DNA from: Acidobacteriaceae bacterium
GTDB taxonomy: Bacteria; Acidobacteriota; Terriglobia; Terriglobales; Acidobacteriaceae
Assembly (NCBI GenBank): GCA_030838385.1
Contig: JAUTWX010000032.1
Coordinates: 1-36,119, forward strand
Direction: 5' to 3'
DNA: 36,119 nucleotides
The notes beneath the pieces are model-generated. The model ran no database searches. It saw only the letters and a list, made by a program, of their open reading frames with translations, and was not told where the DNA came from. Position numbers and translations under genes: made by a program. Of this stretch, positions 1-7,296 are shown one piece after another; within the stretch, counting starts at the first letter, position 1, and the number at the start of each line of letters is the position of its first letter.

Positions 1-489
1 TGGACCAACGGCTCCGTGCTTCCCGCCGATGCGATCGGTCTGGCAGCCAAGCTGATCAAGGACCACATGAGCATCTTCATCAACTTCGAGGAAGAGATCG
101 AAGCGGAGCACCAGTCGGAAGAGGGCCGCATGCAACTGCGGAACGAGAACCTCAACCGGTCGGTGGAAGAGCTTGAGCTGTCTGTGCGCAGCTACAACTG
201 CCTGAAGAACGCGAACATTCAGACCATCGGCGAGTTGGTGCAGAAGACCGAGCCGGAGATGCTGAAGACCAAGAACTTCGGCCGCAAATCACTGAACGAG
301 ATCAAGGAAATCCTGGCACAGATGGGTCTTTCGCTGGGCATGAAGATCGATGAGAACGGCAACGCCGTGCCCGGACCGACTTCGATCCTGCCCTCGGAAG
401 TCAGAGCGCAGGCGTACAACCGCTTCGACGACGAAGAGGATGATCTGGATGTGCTCGAGCCGATGCAGAACGAGCCGGAGAACTTCTAA
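1..489 (+). CDS. rpoA: RNA polymerase alpha subunit, C-terminal part (5' end outside window)
   Basis: This is the last 162 codons of the RNA polymerase alpha subunit; the reading frame is already open at base 1, so the gene begins upstream and the GTG at 16 is internal. The first part is the end of the N-terminal dimerisation/assembly domain. After an acidic linker comes the helix-hairpin-helix C-terminal domain (alphaCTD), recognisable by [20 protein letters not shown] and [14 protein letters not shown], which contacts UP-element DNA and activators. An acidic tail ([12 protein letters not shown]) ends the protein. The gene is followed 87 bases later by rplQ, the standard order at the end of the alpha operon, so the two are almost certainly co-transcribed. 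Identification is secure. Confidence 0.97.
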   Translation, partial: WTNGSVLPADAIGLAAKLIKDHMSIFINFEEEIEAEHQSEEGRMQLRNENLNRSVEELELSVRSYNCLKNANIQTIGELVQKTEPEMLKTKNFGRKSLNEIKEILAQMGLSLGMKIDENGNAVPGPTSILPSEVRAQAYNRFDDEEDDLDVLEPMQNEPENF

Positions 490-505
490 GCGTTAACTGT
501 ACTTC

Positions 506-556
506 GCCGGAGAGGGGCGACTCTCTCCGGCACTGATTCTGGCGGCCTCGGGCCGC
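506..556 (+). promoter_or_regulatory. Two tandem hairpins in the rpoA-rplQ intergenic region
   Basis: A 9-bp perfect stem (GCCGGAGAG at 506-514 with CTCTCCGGC at 523-531, 8-base loop) is followed by a 6-bp stem (GCGGCC 542-547 with GGCCGC 551-556, loop TCG). Neither has a T-run, so they are not intrinsic terminators. They could stabilise or mark a processing point in the rpoA-rplQ message. The function is inferred. Confidence 0.45.
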
Positions 557-576
557 ACGTAAGTGAGAGATTCGCC

Positions 577-1047
577 ATGCGCCATCGCAATGCTGGATAC
601 AAACTCGGACGCAACACCAGCCACCGCCGCGCCCTGCTGCGCAACCTGGTCACGTCCATTCTGCTGGAAGACCGCGTCGTGACCACCGTCACCAAGGCCA
701 AGGCCGCGCGTCCCCACGTGGAGAAACTGATCACGCTGGGCAAGCGCGGGGATCTCCATTCCCGCCGCCAGGCCCATGCTTACCTGATGACCGACGACGC
801 GGTGAAGCGCCTGTTCGAGACCGTCGCGCCGCGCTACGGCGACCGGCAGGGCGGCTACCTGCGTATCGTGCGCACTGGCTTCCAGAAGGGCGATGGTGCG
901 GAAAAGGCATTCATCGAGTTGCTGGGCGCCGAGAAGCTTCTCGATGAGAAGCGCAGCAAGCGTGCTGAGGCGCGCGAGAAGCGCCGCGAGGAGATGGAGA
1001 AGGCCATGGCCGAACAGACCCCGGCCGAGGGTCAGGCCGGCGAGTAG
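577..1047 (+). CDS. rplQ: 50S ribosomal protein L17
   Basis: Ribosomal protein L17 of the large subunit, 156 residues. The start MRHRNAGYKLGRNTSHRRAL is the universal L17 signature, and the following segment LLRNLVTSILLEDRVVTTVTKAKAARPHVEKLITLGKRGD is also typical. The core ends near residue 125. Beyond it lies a charged, Lys/Arg/Glu-rich tail rich in short KRAEAREKRREE-type sequence, making the protein longer than the usual 115-130 residues. Such a tail is probably a helical or disordered extension on the ribosome surface. It lies directly downstream of rpoA and is the last gene of that operon, closed by a strong terminator 30 bases after the stop codon. Confidence 0.97.
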   Translation: MRHRNAGYKLGRNTSHRRALLRNLVTSILLEDRVVTTVTKAKAARPHVEKLITLGKRGDLHSRRQAHAYLMTDDAVKRLFETVAPRYGDRQGGYLRIVRTGFQKGDGAEKAFIELLGAEKLLDEKRSKRAEAREKRREEMEKAMAEQTPAEGQAGE

Positions 1048-1075
1048 TTCCCCGATACATCCGTGGAACAACAAG

Positions 1076-1100
1076 ACGCACCCAAGCCGGGTGCGTTTTT
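1076..1100 (+). terminator. Intrinsic terminator of the rpoA-rplQ operon
   Basis: Perfect 8-bp stem ACGCACCC (1076-1083) / GGGTGCGT (1089-1096), 5-base loop AAGCC, then a run of five T ending at 1100. It lies about 30 bases after the rplQ stop, exactly where the operon should end. Confidence 0.9.
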
Positions 1101-1405
1101 GTTATTGCTGCGCGTCTCCGCTCGAAGCAAAAAGAAGGGAGGCGATCTCTACGATCGACCTCCCGGCACTGAGGGAGGCCAGTGCCTTGAATACATTCTC
1201 AGGCGTTCGACATGGCTGTTTCCCCGGGAGGGCCTGCCTCTTCGCAGCAGTTTCCCTTTAGACAAACGTTCGCCTGCACTCAGAAAATGTTGCGATCATC
1301 ACACACCGCCAATCGGGCGATTGTCAAGCAAATGATCGTTTCCGCCTTATTTTGTCATTCTCGTGCACCCGGAGTACGGGGTGGGAACGTGGCTGATTTG
1401 CGATT
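1101..1405. other. Non-coding interval between two convergent genes, with stem-loops
   Basis: I see no credible gene here; the short open frames lack protein-like composition and ribosome binding sites. The interval contains an imperfect stem (GGGAGGCGATC 1137-1147 with GATCGACCTCCC 1153-1164, one bulged base) directly followed by a perfect 7-bp stem (GGCACTG 1165-1171 with CAGTGCC 1180-1186). The element GGGAGG recurs at 1137, within the second loop (1173) and again at 1226. The right end (about 1352-1390) carries GTCATTCTCG-type sequence resembling dispersed acidobacterial intergenic repeats. A small RNA is possible but unproven. Confidence 0.4.
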
Positions 1406-2263
1406 TCAGTAGCGGGGTGGAGGGACGGCGCGGGCCGCTGGTCCCGGTGCGGGTACGAAGCGGTCGCCGGGGAAGCGTGGAATTCCAAAGTGCCCACGCA
1501 GATGCAGCAGATCCAGTGGGCTGAGGTTGCCAGAGAAAGCGATCAGGTTCAGATTCGTCGAGTTCTGGAAGAGCACGACCGCTCCGGTCGCCTGCATGTG
1601 GTGGAAGCTGATCCAGAGGTCGGTGGCACCGTCAGCGGAGCGCGAATGCGCAGTTACCAGGTGCTGCCAGCCCAGGGCGCTGTACTGCTGTCGCACAGCG
1701 TTCAGGAGTCGTGGATCGTACATGCCGGGTGCGGCGTAGTGATAGCTGTGCACGGAGATGCCGTCCAGCCGGCTCATGGCGTCGGCCAGACCCGGATCGC
1801 TCGGGCCTTCACATATTCCGCTGGCTAATTGCAGCATCGAGCGGTCGAAGGTGAAGTCGGTGTGGAAGGCGGCGGTGCGAGCCAGTGTCTCCATGCCCTG
1901 CGGAACCCAGTTGAGCGAGCTGCTGCCCGCGGGTGGGTAGGCCGGGGCGCTCTGTTGCGGGTAGGTCTGCTGCCCGGATGGCGGGGCATATGGCTCGGTA
2001 TTCTGCTGATTCTCCGGCGGATAGGGGGACGGTTTCTGCGGCACCTGGTTTGGAGCTGCCCGCTGATTCTGTTGCTGCTGGTCGGGCGCCGACTGACCGC
2101 TATATTCCGGCTGATCCGCCTGATCCGGAGGCGCGGTGTGGGGCGCGTTGTCTCCCGAAGCCGGCGGGGGCGGCGGATAGTTGGGGTAGACAGGCTGTTG
2201 CTGGGCCAGCGCGGGGATAGCGACGGAGAGCAGGGCGGCGGCAAATACGGCGCGACGAGCCAT
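1406..2263 (-). CDS. Secreted protein with Pro/Gln-rich region and DUF4252-like domain
   Basis: An exported 285-residue protein. Residues 1-20 (MARRAVFAAALLSVAIPALA) form a clear Sec signal peptide. Residues 21 to about 115 are a low-complexity Pro/Gln/Tyr/Ala segment, probably disordered. The rest (about 120-270) resembles the DUF4252 family: a helical start with LARTAAFHTDFTFDRSMLQL, the core MSRLDGISVHSYHYAAPGMY, a pattern matching W-x-x-L-V-T-A-H-S, and the ending LLHLRGHFGIPRF. The biochemical role of DUF4252 is unknown; members are small secreted or lipid-anchored proteins. It is alone on its strand, with guaB ending 182 bases upstream on the same strand, and has no evident partner. Domain assignment is from memory of the family pattern, not a profile search. 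Confidence 0.75.
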   Translation of the reverse strand: MARRAVFAAALLSVAIPALAQQQPVYPNYPPPPPASGDNAPHTAPPDQADQPEYSGQSAPDQQQQNQRAAPNQVPQKPSPYPPENQQNTEPYAPPSGQQTYPQQSAPAYPPAGSSSLNWVPQGMETLARTAAFHTDFTFDRSMLQLASGICEGPSDPGLADAMSRLDGISVHSYHYAAPGMYDPRLLNAVRQQYSALGWQHLVTAHSRSADGATDLWISFHHMQATGAVVLFQNSTNLNLIAFSGNLSPLDLLHLRGHFGIPRFPGDRFVPAPGPAARAVPPPRY

Positions 2264-2345
2264 AGTTCTTATGAGAACGCAGGCGACCGGTGAAAGTTGC
2301 GTCGGAACGGGAATTCGGTCGGGGCGAAGACTGGAGTTGTGGCTA

Positions 2346-2380
2346 GGAAACTGCAGGTTCTTCCTACGCTCAGAATGACA
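2346..2380 (-). repeat. Dispersed intergenic repeat of TGTCATTCTGAGC type
   Basis: Read on the minus strand this starts TGTCATTCTGAGCG, continues with GAAGAACCTGCAG and ends in TTTCC. Short intergenic repeats of this form are common in many genomes of Terriglobia; that is general knowledge. Only one clear copy is in this window, with a degenerate relative near 1352-1390. It sits in the 182-base gap between guaB and the DUF4252 gene. Confidence 0.45.
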
Positions 2381-2445
2381 GCCTAATTCTCATTGCCACA
2401 GCCGGTGCGCCGGATGCTTCCCTGATTCTGACCCCCGGGTAGCCG

Positions 2446-3972
2446 CTACTCTACGTGGTAGTTCGGTGCCTCGCGCGTGATGATGACATCATGAACATGG
2501 GACTCGCGCAGGCCTGCATTCGAGATACGGATGAAGCGGGCATTTTTCTGCAGCTCTTCGATGCTGCCGCAGCCCAGGTAGCCCATGCCGGAGCGTAGTC
2601 CACCCACAAGCTGGTAGACCATGGATTCCAGCGGCCCGCGATGGGGCACGCGGCCTTCAATGCCCTCCGGGACAAACTTGGCCAGGCGATTCTGCGTCGC
2701 GCGCTCACGCTGGACCACATCGCCCTGCAGCCGAGCCTCGGGCGCGTCCAGGTCGCGGGAGCTCTGAAAATAGCGCTCGCCGGAACCCTGAGCCATGGCG
2801 GAGAGTGAGCCCATCCCGCGGTAGGTCTTGAAGGAACGGCCCTGGTAGAGGATAGTCTCGCCCGGGCTTTCGTCCACGCCGGCAAAGAGCGAGCCGATCA
2901 TTACTGAAGAGGCGCCCGCGGCGATGGCCTTGGTGACATCGCCCGAATACTTGATGCCTCCGTCGGCGATGACTGGAATCTTGCGCTCCTGTGCGGCGCG
3001 GAAGCACTCGGAGATGGCGGTGATCTGCGGCATGCCGGCGCCGGTGACCATGCGGGTGGTGCAGATGGAGCCCGGTCCGATGCCGACCTTGACCGCGTCC
3101 GCGCCTGCATCCATCAGGGCAATGGCGCCCTCGTAGGTGGCGACGTTGCCGGCCAGCAGATCGGTCTCCGGGAAGCGCCTCTTTACTTCGCGGACAGCCT
3201 CCAGCACGCGCGAGGAGTGGCCGTGCGCGGAATCGATAGAGAGCGCATCCACGCGGCCTTTGATCAGCTCCGCGGCACGCTCCAGGAAGTCGCCTGTAGC
3301 GCCAATGGCCGCGCCCACGCGCAGGCGCCCCTGCTCGTCCTTGGCGGCATAGGGATATTTGAGCTTCTTCTGGATGTCCTTGACCGTGATCAGGCCCTTC
3401 AGCTCGTAGTCGCCGTTGACCACCAGCAGCTTTTCGACGCGATGCTGGTGCAGGATGAGCTCCGCTTCTTCCAGGGTGGTGCCGACGGCGACCGTGATGA
3501 GGTTCTCCTTGGTCATCACGTCGCCTACGGGGATGTCGGTGCGGGTCTCGAAGCGCAGATCACGGTTGGTCAGGATGCCGACCAGCCGCTTGCCCTGGGT
3601 CACCGGCACGCCGGAGATCTTGTAGCGGCGCATGACATCGAGAGCGTCGGAGATCAGCTGCTCCGGTCCGACGGTGACCGGATCGACGATCATGCCGCTC
3701 TCTGAGCGCTTTACCTTATCCACTTCGCCGGACTGCTGCTCGATGGAGAGATTGCGGTGGATAATGCCAATGCCCCCCTGCTGCGCCATGGCGATGGCGA
3801 GGCGCGACTCGGTCACCGTATCCATGGCGGCTGAGAGCAGTGGGGTGTTCAGGGAGATGCGTTGTGTGAGGCGGGTCTGGGTCGAGACCTGGGCAGGAAC
3901 GACTTCGCTGTAAGCAGGAACGAGGAGGACGTCGTCGAAGGTCAGTGCTTCCGGTACGGAGCTCTCAATCAT
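2446..3972 (-). CDS. guaB: Inosine-5'-monophosphate dehydrogenase
   Basis: Cytosolic enzyme oxidising IMP to XMP with NAD+, the committed step of GMP synthesis. At 508 residues it is slightly longer than the common 485-490. Visible elements are the N-terminal barrel strand [16 protein letters not shown], a two-CBS regulatory insert at about residues 95-205 ([41 protein letters not shown]), the NAD-binding DSAHGHS at 248-254, the active-site loop [13 protein letters not shown] with nucleophile Cys304, the phosphate-site GG motifs, the flap dyad Arg400-Tyr401 (GSGERYFQ) and [11 protein letters not shown]. The ATG at 3972 is chosen because the conserved N-terminus begins just after it; an in-frame GTG at 3999 is the alternative. 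A -10-like element and a large palindrome lie upstream. Identification is secure. Confidence 0.97.
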   Translation of the reverse strand: MIESSVPEALTFDDVLLVPAYSEVVPAQVSTQTRLTQRISLNTPLLSAAMDTVTESRLAIAMAQQGGIGIIHRNLSIEQQSGEVDKVKRSESGMIVDPVTVGPEQLISDALDVMRRYKISGVPVTQGKRLVGILTNRDLRFETRTDIPVGDVMTKENLITVAVGTTLEEAELILHQHRVEKLLVVNGDYELKGLITVKDIQKKLKYPYAAKDEQGRLRVGAAIGATGDFLERAAELIKGRVDALSIDSAHGHSSRVLEAVREVKRRFPETDLLAGNVATYEGAIALMDAGADAVKVGIGPGSICTTRMVTGAGMPQITAISECFRAAQERKIPVIADGGIKYSGDVTKAIAAGASSVMIGSLFAGVDESPGETILYQGRSFKTYRGMGSLSAMAQGSGERYFQSSRDLDAPEARLQGDVVQRERATQNRLAKFVPEGIEGRVPHRGPLESMVYQLVGGLRSGMGYLGCGSIEELQKNARFIRISNAGLRESHVHDVIITREAPNYHVE

Positions 3973-4030
3973 AAGTGTCTTAGATAGTGCTAAGGACACC
4001 GTAGCCGGATGGTCTGCGTTCGTTTCAGGA

Positions 4031-4062
4031 GGGACGAAGACAGCGGCGGATGTCTTCGTCCC
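4031..4062. promoter_or_regulatory. Perfect 12-bp inverted repeat in the guaB divergent promoter region
   Basis: GGGACGAAGACA (4031-4042) and TGTCTTCGTCCC (4051-4062) are exact reverse complements separated by eight bases. The repeat overlaps the predicted transcription start and 5' leader of guaB and lies about 100 bases before the divergent gene at 4164. No T-run follows on either strand, so it is not a terminator. It could be a repressor operator or a stable stem at the 5' end of the guaB message. Confidence 0.6.
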
Positions 4063-4068
4063 ATTGTA
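4063..4068 (-). promoter_or_regulatory. Probable -10 element of guaB (TACAAT)
   Basis: On the minus strand TACAAT directly precedes the inverted repeat. No good -35 match is seen 16-18 bases upstream (AATCTC-like), so the promoter is weak or activator-dependent if real. The predicted start falls inside the palindrome, about 85 bases before the guaB ATG. Confidence 0.4.
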
Positions 4069-4163
4069 GCGCGGGTCGCGCCGAAGAGATTTCCGGAACC
4101 CAGCCGCACGATTCGGCGTATGGCAGCACAGGTGGTTGCGGCTGCGAGTGTACGGAGGCAAAC

Positions 4164-4862
4164 GTGAAGGCTCGATTTGCGCGATGGAGTTGGTTGCTGC
4201 TGGTGCTGTGTGGCATCGGAGCGCTCGCACACGCGGAGAACAACAACTGCGGCGATCCGCCCGATCCCAGCCACTACATAGCCCAGAGCGGAGACACAGG
4301 GGATGCTCAGCACTTCGGGGTCGATCGGACCTTCACCGGCCAAGGCCGGCTGGAATTCAATATGTGCTCGGGTGAGTTGCGTATCGAACGCGGTCATAGT
4401 GACAAGCTGAGGTTGCGTATCGAGACGCGCGACACACCTTCGCTGAAGATGCGCGCTTACGTGAAGACGCTCGATGTGGCGGCCGACCACGCGACCATCA
4501 GCCTCCAGTTTCCCTACAAAACGCATCCCGTGGTGGTGCTGGAGCTACCGTCTTCTGGCTCCCTGAGCAGCCAGATCAATCTGGGCGCCGGCAAGTTCTA
4601 CTTCGATGTCGATGGCGTCAAGGGCGATCGCCAGGTGAATGTAGGGGCGGGCGAAGCCCATCTCGCGATGGTGGGCGATCGCGGCTACGCCAGCTTCGAG
4701 GCGAACGTGGGGATGGGAAGCTTTCACGATCACCGGCCGGGCGGCGTCAGCTCGCATTTCATCATCAGCCGTCAATACCAGGGCAAGGGCGAAGGCAACC
4801 TGCAAGTGAACGTAGGAGCGGGTTCGCTCGACATCGATCGGGAAAATGGAGAGACGATATGA
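4164..4862 (+). CDS. Secreted beta-repeat (toast-rack/DUF4097-like) protein
   Basis: A 232-residue exported protein. The start is a GTG at 4164, five bases after GGAGG (4154-4158), giving a clean signal peptide [24 protein letters not shown]. An open frame continues further upstream but would bury the signal sequence. The mature part has a repeating beta pattern with short Gly-containing turns: [35 protein letters not shown] and [11 protein letters not shown], spaced about 20-35 residues. Such ladders are typical of beta-helical 'toast-rack' folds grouped with DUF4097, which occur in envelope or adhesin-like proteins. The stop overlaps the next gene's ATG (ATGA at 4859-4862), so the two are translationally coupled. 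The specific function is unknown. Confidence 0.8.
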   Translation: MKARFARWSWLLLVLCGIGALAHAENNNCGDPPDPSHYIAQSGDTGDAQHFGVDRTFTGQGRLEFNMCSGELRIERGHSDKLRLRIETRDTPSLKMRAYVKTLDVAADHATISLQFPYKTHPVVVLELPSSGSLSSQINLGAGKFYFDVDGVKGDRQVNVGAGEAHLAMVGDRGYASFEANVGMGSFHDHRPGGVSSHFIISRQYQGKGEGNLQVNVGAGSLDIDRENGETI

Positions 4863-5494
4863 GTCGCAGCACACGCTTTTGCTGGATAGCCGTATGCGTT
4901 CTGATGCTTTTTAGCCTGCGCCAGACCTGGGCCGAGGAGTTCGCTCCGGTGGTGCGCGAGGCGTCCTTCGCTGCAGGCGGAGTGGTGATTCTGGATGCGA
5001 ATGTCGGCGATGTGCGCGTGATGCCGACCGACCATGAAGGCAAGCTGCGCCTGGTGATCACCTCGCGCAAGGCCGATGATGCAACGGCTGCTCCGCAGTG
5101 GATCCGCGAATTTGCCGTGAATGGATCACAGGCGAAGATCGTGCTCCAAATGCCGAAGCATGGCGAGCACAACTTCGACGTCACCATCTACGTGCCGAAA
5201 CAGAGCGACCTGCGGCTGAACCTGGAAGTTGGTGATCTTACGATCACAGGCATCTCCGGCAACACCGACGCCGAAGTGGGTGTGGGCGACCTGAAGATGA
5301 CAGTGCCCGATCCACATGCCTACCGTGCCGTGGTCATGTCGGTGCACATCGGAGATGTGCACGCGGGAGCGTTTGGACTGGAGCCCTCGGGCTTTCTCGG
5401 CAAGAGCGTGAAGCGGGAGTTCAACGCCGGCAGCTACCGATTGAAGCTGCACACCGGCATTGGCGATGTGAGCTGCACAGCGGGCGGCGCGTAG
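4859..5494 (+). CDS. Secreted beta-repeat (DUF4097-like) protein, coupled partner
   Basis: A 211-residue exported protein starting in the stop codon of the preceding gene. The signal peptide is about residues 1-25 ([20 protein letters not shown] followed by RQTWA). The mature protein is beta-strand rich with a recurrent V-G-D-[LV] turn: LDANVGDVRVMP, LEVGDLTITG, VGVGDLKMTV, VHIGDVHAG and HTGIGDVSC. This is the same kind of stacked beta architecture as its neighbour but with a different turn motif (VGD rather than VGAG), so the two may be ancient duplicates that have diverged. Co-translation suggests they work together, perhaps as an envelope complex. I recognise no catalytic residues. Confidence 0.8.
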   Translation: MSRSTRFCWIAVCVLMLFSLRQTWAEEFAPVVREASFAAGGVVILDANVGDVRVMPTDHEGKLRLVITSRKADDATAAPQWIREFAVNGSQAKIVLQMPKHGEHNFDVTIYVPKQSDLRLNLEVGDLTITGISGNTDAEVGVGDLKMTVPDPHAYRAVVMSVHIGDVHAGAFGLEPSGFLGKSVKREFNAGSYRLKLHTGIGDVSCTAGGA

Positions 5495-5592
5495 CGAGTC
5501 AGTGAGCGCGATGCCATAGTGTCCGCTTCGCCGGCTTGCTTGCTGTACCATGAGCAGCGTTCATTTCAGACACACATGAGGGATGATTCCAA

Positions 5593-7221
5593 ATGAAGAC
5601 GCGCGTCTGGCTGGGGAGCCTTGCGGCCGTAGCGGTACTGCTGAATGGTGCAGGGATTCATGCGCAGGAGGCGCCGCGTCGCGCCTATGTCCGGGTTGTC
5701 ATCGGGAAGGATGTACCCGGGCCGGTGAGCGGCCGTCTGCTGATCTTCGCGGAAAACGCCACGGCCGAGGCCGGGAAAAAGGAAGAACACGAGGCCGGCG
5801 CCAAAAAGAAAGTCGACATCAGCGAATTCCACCCGACGAACACGTCGGTGGCTGCGGTGGAAGTCCACGATGTGGCGCCGGGCAGCGCGGTCGAAGTCGA
5901 TCTCGATCAAGCGGCATTTCCCGCAGCTTTCTCGATGCTGCCTCGTGCTGATTACGAGCTCCAGGCGGTGCTTGACACCGACCACAACTACAACTACAGC
6001 GGACGCGACGCGGATGACTGGCAGGCTGAGGTCGTCGAAGCGAAGGGCTGGCAGCCGGGTGCGGGTGACGAGCCTGTGCTGATGCTGAGCGAGCATCCCG
6101 AGCCGGGGCGCCGCGCCGCGATGGTGGCGAAAGCCGTGGCAGAAGTAAAGCCGGGCGAGGCGGAGAAGGCGGAGTTCGAAAGCCCGCTGCTGACGAAGTT
6201 CTGGGGCAAGCCGACCTATATCCGCGGCTGGGTGATGCTGCCGCCGGGCTATGACGCAAAGGCGAAGAAGACCTATCCGACGCTGTATTGGACGCACGGC
6301 TTCGGCGGCAACATGGACTACTCGCTGATCACGGGCCTGGGGCTGCGCAAGGCGATGGTGGAGCACAAGGCGCCGCCGATGATCTGCGTGATGCTGGATG
6401 AGTCGCTGCCCGAGGGCACGCACGAGTTTGCCGATTCGGTGAACAACGGGCCGTGGGGTGCTGCGCTGACGAAGGAGTTCATCCCCTGGCTGGAAGCGAA
6501 GTACCGCATGGATGCGCGGCCGAATGGGCGCTTACTGAATGGCCACTCCAGCGGCGGCTGGGCGACTTTGCAGCTTCAGGTGAACTATCCGCAGGTCTTC
6601 GGCGGCACGTGGTCTACGTCGCCCGATCCAAGCGACTTCCACAACTTCACCGGGCCCGATCTCTACGCTGCGCACGCCAACCTCTACCACAAGGCGGACG
6701 GGACAGCGCGGCCCATCATGCGCGACCAGGGCAAGGTGCAGGCGACGATGGGACAGTTGGCGAAGCTCGAAGCGGTGCTTGGACCGTACGGCGGCCAGAT
6801 GAGCTCGTTCGACTGGGTCTTTTCGCCCAAGGGGCCGAGCGGCGCGCCGGAGCCAATGTTTGACCGCGTGACCGGCGATGTCGATCCGAAGGTGGTTGCC
6901 TACTGGCACGATCACTACGATCTTGCGCACCTGACGGAGGAGCACTGGGCGAAGAATGGCGATCTGCTCAAGGGGCGGATTCATCTATTCGTCGGCACGG
7001 CGGATACGTTTTATCTGGATGGATCGGCGCACCTATTCGAGGCGCGGCTGAAGACGCTCGGCGCCGATCCGCACTTCACCTACATTCCGGACAGGACGCA
7101 CTTCGATCTTTACAAGGTCGGGGACGACCGCATGGGCCTGATGTGGCAGATCATGTCGGAGATGTACGCGGTCGCTCGGCCGGGAGCGAAAGTGCGTGGC
7201 GCGGGTACAGCAGGGTTATGA
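5593..7221 (+). CDS. Secreted alpha/beta-hydrolase, putative esterase (esterase D family)
   Basis: A 542-residue exported hydrolase. The signal peptide is at residues 1-24 (MKTRVWLGSLAAVAVLLNGA then GIHA). Residues 25-200 form an N-terminal beta-rich accessory region with a Lys/Glu-rich stretch near 60-75. The catalytic domain starts near 208 (YIRGWVMLPPGYD), with the oxyanion region LYWTHGFGGN, then the nucleophile elbow G317-H-S319-S-G-G-W, and probable acid/base residues in the C-terminal part (GTADTFYLD; RTHFDLY, with His the likely base). This pattern matches the putative esterase/feruloyl-esterase-like group (PF00756). The substrate cannot be told from sequence; an ester of a plant or cell-wall polymer or a xenobiotic is possible. 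The gene stands between the beta-repeat pair and the J-domain gene with no obvious terminator. Confidence 0.85.
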   Translation: MKTRVWLGSLAAVAVLLNGAGIHAQEAPRRAYVRVVIGKDVPGPVSGRLLIFAENATAEAGKKEEHEAGAKKKVDISEFHPTNTSVAAVEVHDVAPGSAVEVDLDQAAFPAAFSMLPRADYELQAVLDTDHNYNYSGRDADDWQAEVVEAKGWQPGAGDEPVLMLSEHPEPGRRAAMVAKAVAEVKPGEAEKAEFESPLLTKFWGKPTYIRGWVMLPPGYDAKAKKTYPTLYWTHGFGGNMDYSLITGLGLRKAMVEHKAPPMICVMLDESLPEGTHEFADSVNNGPWGAALTKEFIPWLEAKYRMDARPNGRLLNGHSSGGWATLQLQVNYPQVFGGTWSTSPDPSDFHNFTGPDLYAAHANLYHKADGTARPIMRDQGKVQATMGQLAKLEAVLGPYGGQMSSFDWVFSPKGPSGAPEPMFDRVTGDVDPKVVAYWHDHYDLAHLTEEHWAKNGDLLKGRIHLFVGTADTFYLDGSAHLFEARLKTLGADPHFTYIPDRTHFDLYKVGDDRMGLMWQIMSEMYAVARPGAKVRGAGTAGL

Positions 7222-7284
7222 TGCGTTGAACAGCGTCGCTGGTTGCGACCCCGGCCCCTCGAACAGGCCGAGAATCGAAAAGTC

Positions 7285-7290
7285 GGAGGG
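7285..7290 (+). promoter_or_regulatory. Shine-Dalgarno that selects the TTG start of the J-domain gene
   Basis: GGAGGG lies seven bases before TTG at 7297. No comparable site precedes the alternative in-frame TTG at 7243, and residues before the J-domain homology are not protein-like. Confidence 0.6.
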
Positions 7291-7296
7291 CCCGCC

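Noticed and set aside
3973-4230. Extended N-terminus of guaB
   Set aside because: The upstream codons cover a palindrome and promoter-like sequence and lack IMPDH similarity; the protein from 3972 aligns residue-for-residue with key catalytic numbering of known IMPDHs.
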